Position numbers and translations under genes: made by a program. From positions 26,549 to 90,548 of the forward strand of contig UQCS01000002.1 of NCBI GenBank assembly GCA_900539605.1: a DNA stretch of 64,000 nucleotides, in the 5' to 3' direction. The DNA comes from an uncultured Azospirillum sp. (GTDB lineage: Bacteria > Pseudomonadota > Alphaproteobacteria > RF32 > CAG-239). Each line of letters opens with the position of its first letter. Position 1 is the first letter of the stretch. The notes beneath the pieces were generated by a model. The model did no database searches. It saw nothing but the letters and a program-made list of their open reading frames with translations, and had not been told where the DNA came from. This document shows positions 35,684-44,293 of this stretch, piece after piece.

Positions 35684-36989
35684 AACCTTTTCTGTCGGCG
35701 GTATTCATCCCGACAAATACAAAATAACCTCTGACCTTCCGATCAGGGACGCCGGCATTCCCGATATGCTGTATGTTCCGGTCAAACAACATATCGGCGC
35801 ACCGGCGAAAATTCTGGTCAAAAAAGGCGACCGGGTCAAAACTGGCACGTTGCTCGCCGATGCCGACGGCATCGTTTCCGCCGATGTCCACGCACCTGCC
35901 TCCGGCGAAGTGGTCAAAATTGAAGAAATTGTCGGCGAAGTTGGTTACCTCGAACAGATGGTCACCATCAAAACCGACGGCGATGAGTGGGAAGAAAGCA
36001 TTGACCGCACTCCCGACATCATTCGCAAAATTACGGCCTCTCCGGAACAAATCGTCAGCACCATCCGCGCTGCCGGTATTGTCGGCATGGGCGGCGCCGG
36101 TTATCCGACGCCGATTAAGGCAACCGTACCTGCCGGCAAAAAAATCGATTGTATCATTTTAAACGGTATTGAATGCGAACCTTACCTGACCGCCGATGAC
36201 CGCCTGATGCAGGAAAAGGCCGAACAAATCATCATCGGCGCCAAAATCCTCAATAAAGCACTGGGAATCCAAAAAGCGATTATTGCCATTGATGAAAACA
36301 AACCGCATGCGATCGAAACCATGCGTAAATTGACCCGAAGCTATGTCGGTGTCAATGTAGCCGTCTGCGCCACCAAATACCCTCAGGGCTCGGAAAAACA
36401 ATTGATTGCCGCCGTCACCGGACGCGAAGTGCCCCCCGGGTGCCTGCCGGTTGACGTCAACTGCGTGGTACAAAACGTCGGTACCGTTTATGCGGTTTAT
36501 GAAGCAGTTCAAAAACACAAACCGTTGTTTGAACGCATTGTGACCGTCAGCGGTGACGACATTAAAAACCCCGGCAACTACCGTGTCAGAATCGGCACCC
36601 CCGCTTCTTATCTGATTGAGCAGGCCCAACCGTTGGAAATACCGGGCAAAATCATTTTCGGCGGTCCGATGATGGGAACGGCGGCCACCAATCTGGCAGC
36701 ACCGGTTACCAAAACCACATCTGGAATTTTGCTGTTGAAGACGGCTTCGGTTATTGATCCCGAACAAACCGCCTGCATCCGCTGCGGCCGCTGCATCGAG
36801 GTTTGTCCGCAGGGATTGCAGCCGTTTGCCATTACCGGATATGTTCGCCGCGGTGAATATCAGGAAGCCAAAAAAATTCATGTTCTTGATTGCATGGAAT
36901 GCGGCAGCTGTTCCTATACCTGCCCGGCAAGGATTCCGCTTACCGACTACTGTAAACTGGCCAAATACGAAATACGCAAAAAGAAATAG
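35670..36989 (+). CDS. rnfC: Ion-translocating oxidoreductase subunit RnfC
   Basis: 439 aa. Residues 1-110 hold a barrel-sandwich fold (APASGEVVKIEEIV), then the NADH/FMN-binding GIVGMGGAGYPTPIK, LNGIECEPYLTADDRLM, and YPQGSEKQLIAAVTGREVP. Two ferredoxin sites close the protein: CIRCGRCIEVCP and CMECGSCSYTCP. It is the NADH-side subunit at the cytosolic face. Length is close to typical; no long C-terminal repeat tail is present. Confidence 0.97.
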   Translation: MSKIKTFSVGGIHPDKYKITSDLPIRDAGIPDMLYVPVKQHIGAPAKILVKKGDRVKTGTLLADADGIVSADVHAPASGEVVKIEEIVGEVGYLEQMVTIKTDGDEWEESIDRTPDIIRKITASPEQIVSTIRAAGIVGMGGAGYPTPIKATVPAGKKIDCIILNGIECEPYLTADDRLMQEKAEQIIIGAKILNKALGIQKAIIAIDENKPHAIETMRKLTRSYVGVNVAVCATKYPQGSEKQLIAAVTGREVPPGCLPVDVNCVVQNVGTVYAVYEAVQKHKPLFERIVTVSGDDIKNPGNYRVRIGTPASYLIEQAQPLEIPGKIIFGGPMMGTAATNLAAPVTKTTSGILLLKTASVIDPEQTACIRCGRCIEVCPQGLQPFAITGYVRRGEYQEAKKIHVLDCMECGSCSYTCPARIPLTDYCKLAKYEIRKKK

Positions 36990-37002
36990 GACTACACCGA
37001 CA

Positions 37003-37995
37003 ATGCTTAAAATTTCGACTGCCCCTCACTTTTATTCTTCCACCGATACCCGCTCAATCATGCGGGATGTGATTATTGCTCTGCTTCCGGCAGGTGCGGT
37101 TGCAATCGCCCTTTTCGGCATCACTGCCTTAACCACGCTTATTACCGCCGTTGCCGGATGCGTATTTTTTGAATATGCAAGCGCCAAATGGTGGTTTAAA
37201 CAACCGCCGGCCACCCGCGACCTTTCGGCCGTTGTCACCGGTATTTTGCTGGCTTATAACCTTCCTTGCAACATGCCGGTATGGATGACCCTGATCGGTT
37301 GCTTTGTCGCCATCGTCATCACTAAAACCGCTTTCGGCGGCATCGGCAAAAACCTTTTCAATCCGGCGCTGGCCGGGCGGGTTTTCCTGTTCATTTCCTT
37401 TCCGGTGCAGATGACAACCTGGGTTCGCCCGCACCTGTTTGATTTTATGAACACCGACGTGACCACTTCAGCCACCACTTTGAATATCCTCAAACATGTA
37501 GACGCTTCCAGTTCTGCAACGCAACTGACCGCAAAATTGGACAAGCTTCCCGATCATCTGGAAATGTTTCTCGGCTACACCGGCGGTTCAATGGGCGAAG
37601 TTTCGGCGTTGGCGCTTTTGCTGGGCTTTCTTTACCTGTTGTATCGCAAGGTCGTTTCCTGGCACATTCCGTTCTATTATCTCGGCTCTTTCTTTATTCT
37701 TACCGGCATCTGCTGGCTGACCACATCTTCGCCAGCCGTTGAACCGGTAACCCATCTTTTGTCGGGCGGCCTGCTGCTGGGGGCATTTTTTATGGCAACC
37801 GATTACACCACTTCGCCGATGAGTGAAAACGGCAAAATCATCTTTGCCGTCGGCTGCGGTGTTCTCACCTTTGTTATCCGCCGATACAGTTCCTATCCCG
37901 AAGGTGTTTCGTTTGCCATTCTGATTATGAACGCTTTCGTCCCTTTGATCGACAAATATGCACACCCGCGCATTTTCGGAACCGGGAGAAAATAA
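37003..37995 (+). CDS. rnfD: Ion-translocating oxidoreductase subunit RnfD
   Basis: 330 aa from the ATG at 37003; an in-frame extension inside rnfC is not coding for RnfD. The start STAPHFYSSTDTRSIMRDV is typical, followed by about nine hydrophobic segments, with NLPCNMPVWM, FGGIGKNLFNPALAGRVFL, GSMGEVSALALLLG and ATDYTTSPMSENGKIIFAVGCG. It is the flavin-bearing membrane subunit. The stop is adjacent to the rnfG start. Confidence 0.96.
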   Translation: MLKISTAPHFYSSTDTRSIMRDVIIALLPAGAVAIALFGITALTTLITAVAGCVFFEYASAKWWFKQPPATRDLSAVVTGILLAYNLPCNMPVWMTLIGCFVAIVITKTAFGGIGKNLFNPALAGRVFLFISFPVQMTTWVRPHLFDFMNTDVTTSATTLNILKHVDASSSATQLTAKLDKLPDHLEMFLGYTGGSMGEVSALALLLGFLYLLYRKVVSWHIPFYYLGSFFILTGICWLTTSSPAVEPVTHLLSGGLLLGAFFMATDYTTSPMSENGKIIFAVGCGVLTFVIRRYSSYPEGVSFAILIMNAFVPLIDKYAHPRIFGTGRK

Positions 37996-38592
37996 ATGAA
38001 ACCGATAAAATCTACCCTCTTCAATATGATATTCTCATTGCTGGTCGTTGCGGCCGCATCGGCTTTCGCCCTCGGGTATGTTTACCAAATTACCAAAGAG
38101 CCGATTGCAGAAGCCAAAAACCGCAAAACTCTGGACGCCATCCGCGAAGTGGTCGGCTCTTTCGATAACGATCCTTTCGCCGAAAAAACCACCATTACAA
38201 CACCCGACGGCAAATATAAGCTTCAGCTGTATCCGGCACGCGAAAACGGAACCATCACGGCGGTTGCCATTGAAACATTTTCAGATGGCGGTTTCGGCGG
38301 CAAAGTGGAATTGATTATCGGTATGCTGATGGACGGAACCGTCACCGGGTACAAAGTTATTGAACAAAAAGAAACCCCGGGACTGGGTTCCAAAATTGCG
38401 GAGAAAAAATTTGCCAGTCAGTTTGTCGGCCTCAACGCCTATCAGGATCAGTTTAAGCTGCAAAAAGACGGCGGTGAAATCGACGCCGTCACCGGCGCAA
38501 CCATCAGTTCGCGCGCCGTCATTGATGCCGTGCAAAAAGCCGTGCAGACTTACAAGAAGTTTAATGCAGGAGCAACCGGATATGAAGAATAG
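37996..38592 (+). CDS. rnfG: Ion-translocating oxidoreductase subunit RnfG
   Basis: 198 aa. One N-terminal TM (residues about 8-27), then a periplasmic FMN-binding domain. DAVTGATISSRAV near residue 170 is the flavinylation motif, with the Thr as predicted FMN-accepting residue (ApbE substrate). GLGSKIAEKKF is also conserved. It overlaps rnfE by 11 bp. Confidence 0.96.
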   Translation: MKPIKSTLFNMIFSLLVVAAASAFALGYVYQITKEPIAEAKNRKTLDAIREVVGSFDNDPFAEKTTITTPDGKYKLQLYPARENGTITAVAIETFSDGGFGGKVELIIGMLMDGTVTGYKVIEQKETPGLGSKIAEKKFASQFVGLNAYQDQFKLQKDGGEIDAVTGATISSRAVIDAVQKAVQTYKKFNAGATGYEE

Positions 38593-39184
38593 CAACAGCA
38601 TTTCCAACCTTACCCGCGGCATTGTCCGCGACAACCCCGTTTTTGTCATGATGTTGGGCATGTGCCCCACTCTCGGTGTAACCACTTCCTTGGAAAACGC
38701 ATTCGGCATGGGAATTGCCACCACTTTTACCCTACTCTTGTCCAACAGCTTTATTTCGCTGGTCAAAAACTTTATTCCTTCAATGGTGCGGATTCCCTGT
38801 TATATTGTTCTGATTGCCTCCATCGTTACCGTCATTGACATGATGATGGCGGCCTATTATCCGGCGCTGCATGCCAAGCTGGGCATTTACATTCCATTGA
38901 TTGTGGTTAACTGCATCATTTTGGGACGAGCGGAAGCCTTTGCCTCCAAAAACAACATTGTGCAATCGTTTCTTGATGCCCTGGGTATGGGAATCGGATT
39001 TACGGCGGCCCTTTGTCTGCTCGGATCGGTACGCGAAATCCTCGGCGCCGGCAGTTTGCTGGGGCATAATTTTATCGGCGAAGAAGGTTACCCGCTTTTG
39101 TTATTCATCATGCCGCCCGGCGCCTTTTTGGCGTTGGCAGGTTTAATTATGGCATTTAACCGTTTGCGGGGAGTAAACCGATGA
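38582..39184 (+). CDS. rnfE: Ion-translocating oxidoreductase subunit RnfE
   Basis: 200 aa from the ATG at 38582. Six hydrophobic segments. Characteristic blocks: GIVRDNPVFVMMLGMCPTLG, LIVVNCIILGRAEAFASKN and a later GAGSLLGHNF. With RnfA it forms the inverted membrane pair whose Cys residues (MCPTLG, NCIILG) hold the intramembrane 2Fe-2S centre. It overlaps rnfA by 4 bp (ATGA). Confidence 0.96.
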   Translation: MKNSNSISNLTRGIVRDNPVFVMMLGMCPTLGVTTSLENAFGMGIATTFTLLLSNSFISLVKNFIPSMVRIPCYIVLIASIVTVIDMMMAAYYPALHAKLGIYIPLIVVNCIILGRAEAFASKNNIVQSFLDALGMGIGFTAALCLLGSVREILGAGSLLGHNFIGEEGYPLLLFIMPPGAFLALAGLIMAFNRLRGVNR

Positions 39185-39762
39185 GCATTACCATGATTTT
39201 CGTTTCGGCCATCTTGGTCAATAATATTGTTTTATCTCAGTTTTTGGGCATTTGTCCGTTTCTTGGGGTTTCTAAAAAAATATCCACCGCTTTCGGAATG
39301 GGACTGGCCGTGATGTTTGTGATGACGATTTCATCAGTTGCCACCTATCTGATTTATTATCAACTGCTAGTACCGTATCAACTGGAATTTATGAACACCG
39401 TCGTTTTTATTCTGGTGATTGCCGCATTGGTCCAAATGGTGGAGATCATCATTAAAAAAGTTTCACCCGTCTTATATCAGGCTTTGGGTATCTTTCTGCC
39501 GTTGATTACCACCAACTGTGCGGTTCTCGGGGTTGCAATTCTGGCAGTTCAGAAAGAATTTTCGCTTTCGCACTCGGTTTGTTTCGGGTTGGCGAACGCA
39601 ATCGGCTTCACTTTGGCAATTGTTCTGATGGCAGGACTGCGGGAACGTATCAACCAAAATCCGGATGCTTTGCCGCGGGGCATGCGCGGTGCACCGATTG
39701 TTCTGATCACGGCAGCGTTGCTTTCAATGGCGTTCATGGGCTTTTCGGGCATTGGCAATTAA
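39181..39762 (+). CDS. rnfA: Ion-translocating oxidoreductase subunit RnfA
   Basis: 193 aa, six membrane segments. Opens with AILVNNIVLSQFLGICPFLG and has LITTNCAVLGVAILAVQKEF, the conserved Cys blocks paired with those of RnfE. It is the last gene of the rnf run in the order B-C-D-G-E-A. The whole complex couples ferredoxin-NAD+ electron transfer to ion movement. No clear hairpin follows in the next 50 bp. Confidence 0.96.
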   Translation: MSITMIFVSAILVNNIVLSQFLGICPFLGVSKKISTAFGMGLAVMFVMTISSVATYLIYYQLLVPYQLEFMNTVVFILVIAALVQMVEIIIKKVSPVLYQALGIFLPLITTNCAVLGVAILAVQKEFSLSHSVCFGLANAIGFTLAIVLMAGLRERINQNPDALPRGMRGAPIVLITAALLSMAFMGFSGIGN

Positions 39763-39812
39763 CATTTTCCCCTTATTGTCAAAATATCCTTTTGCCCCCA
39801 CGCCCTTTATAA

Positions 39813-39929
39813 TTAAACAAAACGACGAGAAACATAGCCGTCGGCCGTAATTTTCCGGCCGATTCGTTCTGCACGTCCGGGATCCGCCTTGTTTGTAATC
39901 TTGATACAACCGGGGAATTGACTTTGCAT
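39813..39929 (-). CDS. Possible 38-aa protein after rnfA
   Basis: The frame runs from ATG 39929 to TAA 39813. The peptide is basic with sensible composition (ITNKADPGRAERIGRKI, ending SRRFV), but there is no clear Shine-Dalgarno and the region is otherwise an intergenic gap of 228 bp. It may be a remnant or a small real gene. The rest of the gap holds nothing I can name. Confidence 0.22.
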   Translation of the reverse strand: MQSQFPGCIKITNKADPGRAERIGRKITADGYVSRRFV

Positions 39930-39990
39930 ATCAAATCATTTAATTATATCCCTGAAATTGATTATTTATTACTTATTAAACGATTTGCGT

Positions 39991-40698
39991 ATGAAAAAAA
40001 TTGGAATTTTAGGCGGAATGTCATAGCCATCAACCATTGAATATTACCGCATTATCAACCAACGTGTTAACGAAGCACTCGGCGGAAACCACTCGGCTCA
40101 GATCATCCTTTACAGCGTCGACTTCGCTGCCGTCGAAAAGATGCAAAAAGCCGGTCATTGGAAAGAACTGGGTTCAATGCTGGCTTTACTGTCCAAGCAA
40201 TTTTTGTCGGAAGCCGACATTCTGGTCATTGCGACTAACACCATACACAAAGTTGCCGAACAGATCGAACAAATCAGCGGCAAAAAAGTACTGCATATCG
40301 GTGATGTAACCGCCCGCGCCATCAAACGCGAACGGCTGACCAAGGTTGGTTTGCTCGGAACCCGTTTCACCATGCAAGAGAACTTCTACAAGAACCGTCT
40401 CCGCAATTACGAAATTGAGGTTGCCGTCCCCGAACCGATGGAGATCAATCAGGTTAACAGCATCATCTACGATGAACTGGTCAAGGGCGTTATTTCTACC
40501 GAAGCCAAAAACAAACTGGAAAACTTCATCCGGCGGCCGGTCGAAGAGAAAGAATGCCAGGGCATTATTCTCGGCTGTACCGAACTGCCGTTACTGTTCA
40601 ACGAAGATCAGGAAAAATGCTGTGGCGTACCATTATTCAACACCACGAATCTCCACGCTGCCGCAGCGGCTGATTATGCTCTGCTGCAATCTATGTAA
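39991..40698 (+). pseudogene. Aspartate/glutamate racemase family gene interrupted by an in-frame TAG
   Basis: Reading from ATG 39991 gives MKKIGILGGMS, then TAG at 40024-40026, then PSTIEYYRIINQRVNEA and 220 further residues without another stop. Family members read GGMSWxST at this place, so TGG (Trp) has become TAG by one base change. The rest looks intact, with both catalytic positions: Thr in IATNTIHK and Cys in ILGCTELPLL, as in YgeA-type broad-specificity racemases. A good terminator follows. It is either a recent nonsense mutant, a site of amber readthrough, or a sequence error. Restart at 40141 would lose the N-terminal domain core. Confidence 0.88.
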
Positions 40699-40714
40699 AT
40701 TTCCCATGACTCTT

Positions 40715-40752
40715 AAAACGGCTTGTTCCCACTCGGAAGCAAGCCGTTTTTT
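40715..40752 (+). terminator. Terminator of the racemase gene
   Basis: AAAACGGCTTG (40715-40725) pairs exactly with CAAGCCGTTTT (40740-40750), followed by TT. It lies 16 bp after the racemase stop. Confidence 0.85.
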
Positions 40753-40772
40753 ACAATCACATTTAAAAAACA

Positions 40773-40802
40773 AAAAAGCCCCGGGTTCCCCGGGGCTTTT
40801 TT
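40773..40802. terminator. Symmetric terminator between racemase and AsmA-like gene
   Basis: An A-tract, a GCCCCGGG/CCCGGGGC-type stem (40778-40796) and a T-tract form a hairpin usable in both directions. It lies 8 bp from the stop of the minus-strand AsmA-like gene. Confidence 0.85.
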
Positions 40803-40810
40803 AAAGCGGT

Positions 40811-41605
40811 TTATTTTCCAAAACCGAACCAGTTTTTCAGACCGGACTTTTCTTTGACGCTGTCAACAACCGAATTCAGGCTTTCTTCGGCCGCGCCTTT
40901 CAAATCGGCCAGCTTGCTGCTCAAAACCGTATCATATGCGGTATTAAAGATCTTTTGCAAAACCACCGCTAATGTGTCTGCAATGCTGGCGCCGTTGTCA
41001 TTTTTTTCTTTGCCGATATCCTGCATTTTGATTTCCGGCAACGGAACCGAAGCCGAAGCGGCATGACCGGCTAACGAAGCAGCCACGTTGATGCTGCCGC
41101 CGGCAACTTTCAAACGGTTAACCACTACTTTCTTGCTCTCTCCCGTTTTGTTTTCCGCTTTTGCATCTTTCTCAACTTTTTCCGCGGCCGCTTTCTGATC
41201 GGCTTTGGCGGTATTTTTCTTGATATTCTCCATCAACTGGGAAATGTTATTCTGGGTCACCGAAAGCAGTTCATAGGTAATTTCCGGCTTTTCGACTTCT
41301 ACATTTTCAATCACGATAGTCTTGTCAAGCAATGATTTGAGATTAATCTTAACTGCAACCCGTCCGACACTCATAATATTCGGCTGGCTGTAATTCTGCG
41401 GATTGGCTACCGTCAGTTTCTTTACTTCAACTTCACCGTTAAAAATATCGAGACGAAAACCGCCTAAATTAACTTCGGTTCCGGTTACCTGACTTCCGTA
41501 TTTGTGAACCACGGTCTTAACAATATCTTCTACCGACGGCGTCATAAAATAGGCAGCAACACCGCCTGCCGCCAAAATCAACAAAACGATCATAAGTTTT
41601 TTCAT
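40811..41605 (-). CDS. AsmA-like / DUF748-type envelope protein
   Basis: 264 aa. An N-terminal signal anchor (residues 3-20) is followed by a chorein-like beta region: GTEVNLGGFRLDIFNGEVEV, LTVANPQNY, VAVKINLKSLLDKTIVIENV. That pattern, a short membrane-proximal domain describing 'layers' of beta strands, is typical of AsmA-like proteins in phospholipid traffic. A Lys/Ala-rich linker (residues 130-165) precedes a second short beta part and an amphipathic end. The family call is by pattern only. Confidence 0.68.
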   Translation of the reverse strand: MKKLMIVLLILAAGGVAAYFMTPSVEDIVKTVVHKYGSQVTGTEVNLGGFRLDIFNGEVEVKKLTVANPQNYSQPNIMSVGRVAVKINLKSLLDKTIVIENVEVEKPEITYELLSVTQNNISQLMENIKKNTAKADQKAAAEKVEKDAKAENKTGESKKVVVNRLKVAGGSINVAASLAGHAASASVPLPEIKMQDIGKEKNDNGASIADTLAVVLQKIFNTAYDTVLSSKLADLKGAAEESLNSVVDSVKEKSGLKNWFGFGK

Positions 41606-41772
41606 CTAAAGTTCCTCGTTTTTATGTTAGTCTATCGTATTTGGTTATAAAAAAATTTCACCAATTTGACAACCGATAATTCATCTTTAACGACAACAGA
41701 TATAAAATTTTATTCTTTATCAATATTTTTTCTCTCTAAATAAAATTTTTATCCATTGCTGCAAAAAAAATG

Positions 41773-41801
41773 TTGCAAAAAAAAATATTGCGGTTTATAG
41801 T
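41773..41801 (+). promoter_or_regulatory. Promoter of the tRNA-Lys gene
   Basis: TTGCAA (41773-41778) and TATAGT (41796-41801) are separated by exactly 17 bp, in a very A-rich stretch. Predicted start near 41808, about 11 bp before the mature tRNA. The upstream gap from 41606 is AT-rich and otherwise empty. Confidence 0.7.
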
Positions 41802-41818
41802 CCGCTCATATGAATTAT

Positions 41819-41894
41819 GGGTGCGTAGCTCAGTTGGTAGAGCAACTGACTCTTAATCAGTGGGTCTGGGGTTCGAACCCCCACGCGCCTACCA
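41819..41894 (+). tRNA. tRNA-Lys (anticodon CUU)
   Basis: 76 nt including an encoded 3' CCA. The acceptor stem is GGGTGCG/CGCGCCT with a G-U at the first pair and a T-G pair. D arm has AGCTCAGTTGGTAGAGC. The anticodon stem ACTGA/TCAGT holds loop CTCTTAA, giving anticodon CTT, so it reads AAG. The T arm is TGGGG-TTCGAAC-CCCCA. Its own promoter and terminator make it a single-gene transcript. tRNA-Lys genes are common phage integration sites, but no second copy of its 3' end is visible in this window. Confidence 0.96.
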
Positions 41895-41901
41895 TAATCT
41901 G

Positions 41902-41928
41902 AAAGCCTGCTTTACAGCAGGCTTTTTT
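41902..41928 (+). terminator. Terminator of tRNA-Lys
   Basis: AAAGCCTGCT (41902-41911) pairs with AGCAGGCTTT (41916-41925) over a 4-nt loop, then TTT. It lies 7 bp after the tRNA. Confidence 0.88.
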
Positions 41929-42014
41929 CAATTGTACTTTCAACTTCCCGCTTTCTTCCGACTGGGAGCTTAAAAATTTCGGCAACAGCTGACGATAAAA
42001 CCGGGAAGCGGCTT

Positions 42015-44291
42015 TTAGAAGTCTCTTCCCGAAATCAAATTGCCTTTGGCACACCCTGAAACATCTTCAAAACGGTATATCTTATTCCATACGGCAACGG
42101 CAGCCTCCGGCGTATATGGCCGATAAACAAAATCTGCCCGATAGAATGCCGCCGGCACTGCACGCGCTTCGGCTGCAAAACATAACGGACGACCGGCAAG
42201 AAGAACGGTCTGACAATCTTTCGACAAAGCCATATACTCTTTTCCGTTGTGACGCAGTTTAAGCCATTTTTCACCTTTAGGACAGCTCTTGCAGGGATTG
42301 GCGCGAATACAAACCGCACTGGTAAACAACGGCGCATCTTGATAAACAGGCATCACAACCGGCAACGACGCCGTTTCCGCTATTTTTTTCATATTCTCAA
42401 TACTATCTTCAACCGACAAGCTCACCCGCGAGGCACCGATTTCTTTCGCCGCCTCAATCGCCTGAGTGTTCAACATATAAAGGCTCGTATCAAAACTCAG
42501 GTCGATGCCTTTGTCCGGCAGCATCTCCAGCCCCCACCAGTTACCGATTTCCCATTTCTTATAACCGCCGGCAAGCAAGCATCTGACTGTTTCAGCAAAT
42601 TGCAGCGGCGAACGCGATAAAGCCGGCAACGCCAGCCGCAACTTGTTTTTCGGCAATCGATTCAAACATTCGCTTTCGAACCCGGGCTTTAAAATACATA
42701 CAATTTCATCGACCTGTTTCAAATCGATTTTAGCCAGACAATTCGGATTGTCCGTCCGTATAATCCAACGCACGCCGGTTGCAGCCGCCGGCACTCCGGT
42801 AACAGGCAAAGTCGAAACTACCGTTTGCGGAACAATTTTTGCATAGAGCTCTCGTCGCAGTTCGTTTAATTTTGATAACGGCACAAAACGTTCTTGCGGA
42901 TTACGGATTTCTATTTTTTGTAAACTCAATCGGGTATCGCCGGTTTTGGCAAACGCTGCTTCTATAGCATTTTTTACCTTTTCCGGATCGTTGGCAACCG
43001 TAAATTCTCCCTCTGCCGAAGCCGCAAAACCGTTTGCCGCTGCTGTTATTTTTTCGGCTTCAACTATTACCGAAACATCAATCGGACAACGCTGCCTGAA
43101 CTCACCCTGTTTTGGTTTTTTATAATCATAAGCGCCCTTAACCCGGCTTGACGAAGCCAAATAAACTTTCATCCCTTTTTCCAAACGCGGTGTTTGCGGG
43201 GGCAAAAAGATCATCACTTCATCGCCGGCTTTGGCTTCAAAAACGCTTTTCCCTTTAACCTGCATCGATTGCAACGAAAAACCAAACGGTTTTTCCTCTC
43301 CCGGCACATCAATCTGAATCCCGTCATGACGGGCAATGTCATGGCGAATATGTAAAATCATCCGCCCCTTCAAAATCTGTTCAATATGACCGGCCGGCAA
43401 ACCGCGATGTCCGACAAAATCCGGCTCTACCACTGTTTTGTCTTTGCCGCGCAAATGAAACGACGACCACGGCCGTGAAAAAATCTGTTTGATGTTTTCT
43501 TCTCTTTCGCCGTCACATCCCCGACCGTCCAAAATCCGCCGGTAATAGTCCGTAACCGCCGCCACATACAAAGCGTTTTTCTTACGACCTTCAATCTTCA
43601 GCGAGGTCACCGGCATTTGCAAAATATCTTCTTTCAGTGCCATGTCTTTCATTGAAAAATAATGCCGACTTCCGCTTTCACCCTCAAATTCCGAACGGCA
43701 GGGATACAAACATTTGCCGCGATTGGCGCTGCGGCCACATTCCAACGACGAAAACAAACACATTCCGCTGTAAGAATAACATAAGGCCCCGTGGATAAAA
43801 GCTTCTGTTTCCAGCCCCGGAATGGAAGCAATGTCTTTGATTTCTGCCAAACTGAGCTCCCGTGCCAGAACCACCCGCGAAAAACCGAGTTTCTGCAGCG
43901 CGAGCGCTCCCTGTTTGTTATGAACCGCCATTTGGGTGCTGGCATGCAATTCCAACTCAGGATATTTTTCCCGAATAACCCGTGCAACGCCCAAATCCTG
44001 CAAAATCACGGCATCAATCCGGCAACGCGAACAAATATCCAAACTGTTCAAAAGCTGGGGCAATTCGGCTTCCGTGATCAAGGTATTGACCGCCGCATAA
44101 ACTTTTTTTCCTTGACTGTGGGCAAATCCGACAAACTCATCCAGCGCCTCTTCGTCAAAATTTGTTGCCGTCGCACGGGCCGAAAAATGTTTCAGTCCGA
44201 GGTAAACGGCATCGGCACCGTAATATAAAGCGGCATACCCGGCCTCCGGATCGCCGGCCGGTGACAAAAGTTCTTTTTTCATTTTTCCCAT
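42015..44291 (-). CDS. Peptidase U32 family protein, RlhA/YdcP-like
   Basis: 758 aa. The TIM-barrel U32 region opens with LLSPAGDPEAGYAALYYGADAVYLG and contains ASTQMAVHNK, EAFIHGALCYSYSGMCLFSS, and a Cys cluster (LECGRSANRGKCLYPC) that binds Fe-S. KIEGRKKNALYV follows. A DUF3656 collagenase-like middle and a C-terminal Cys pair (NPCKSCPKG) complete the long form. RlhA makes 5-hydroxycytidine at 2501 of 23S rRNA; related proteins (YhbU, YegQ) hydroxylate tRNA U34. The length is greater than E. coli RlhA. Either of two ATGs (44291 or 44282) could be used; it follows msbA by 2 bp. Confidence 0.85.
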   Translation of the reverse strand: MGKMKKELLSPAGDPEAGYAALYYGADAVYLGLKHFSARATATNFDEEALDEFVGFAHSQGKKVYAAVNTLITEAELPQLLNSLDICSRCRIDAVILQDLGVARVIREKYPELELHASTQMAVHNKQGALALQKLGFSRVVLARELSLAEIKDIASIPGLETEAFIHGALCYSYSGMCLFSSLECGRSANRGKCLYPCRSEFEGESGSRHYFSMKDMALKEDILQMPVTSLKIEGRKKNALYVAAVTDYYRRILDGRGCDGEREENIKQIFSRPWSSFHLRGKDKTVVEPDFVGHRGLPAGHIEQILKGRMILHIRHDIARHDGIQIDVPGEEKPFGFSLQSMQVKGKSVFEAKAGDEVMIFLPPQTPRLEKGMKVYLASSSRVKGAYDYKKPKQGEFRQRCPIDVSVIVEAEKITAAANGFAASAEGEFTVANDPEKVKNAIEAAFAKTGDTRLSLQKIEIRNPQERFVPLSKLNELRRELYAKIVPQTVVSTLPVTGVPAAATGVRWIIRTDNPNCLAKIDLKQVDEIVCILKPGFESECLNRLPKNKLRLALPALSRSPLQFAETVRCLLAGGYKKWEIGNWWGLEMLPDKGIDLSFDTSLYMLNTQAIEAAKEIGASRVSLSVEDSIENMKKIAETASLPVVMPVYQDAPLFTSAVCIRANPCKSCPKGEKWLKLRHNGKEYMALSKDCQTVLLAGRPLCFAAEARAVPAAFYRADFVYRPYTPEAAVAVWNKIYRFEDVSGCAKGNLISGRDF

Positions 44292-44293
44292 TC

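Noticed and set aside
41819..41894. tRNA-Lys as the attachment site of the prophage
   Set aside because: The tRNA is 4 kb from the phage end, two host genes lie between, and no copy of its 3' end is seen near the phage.
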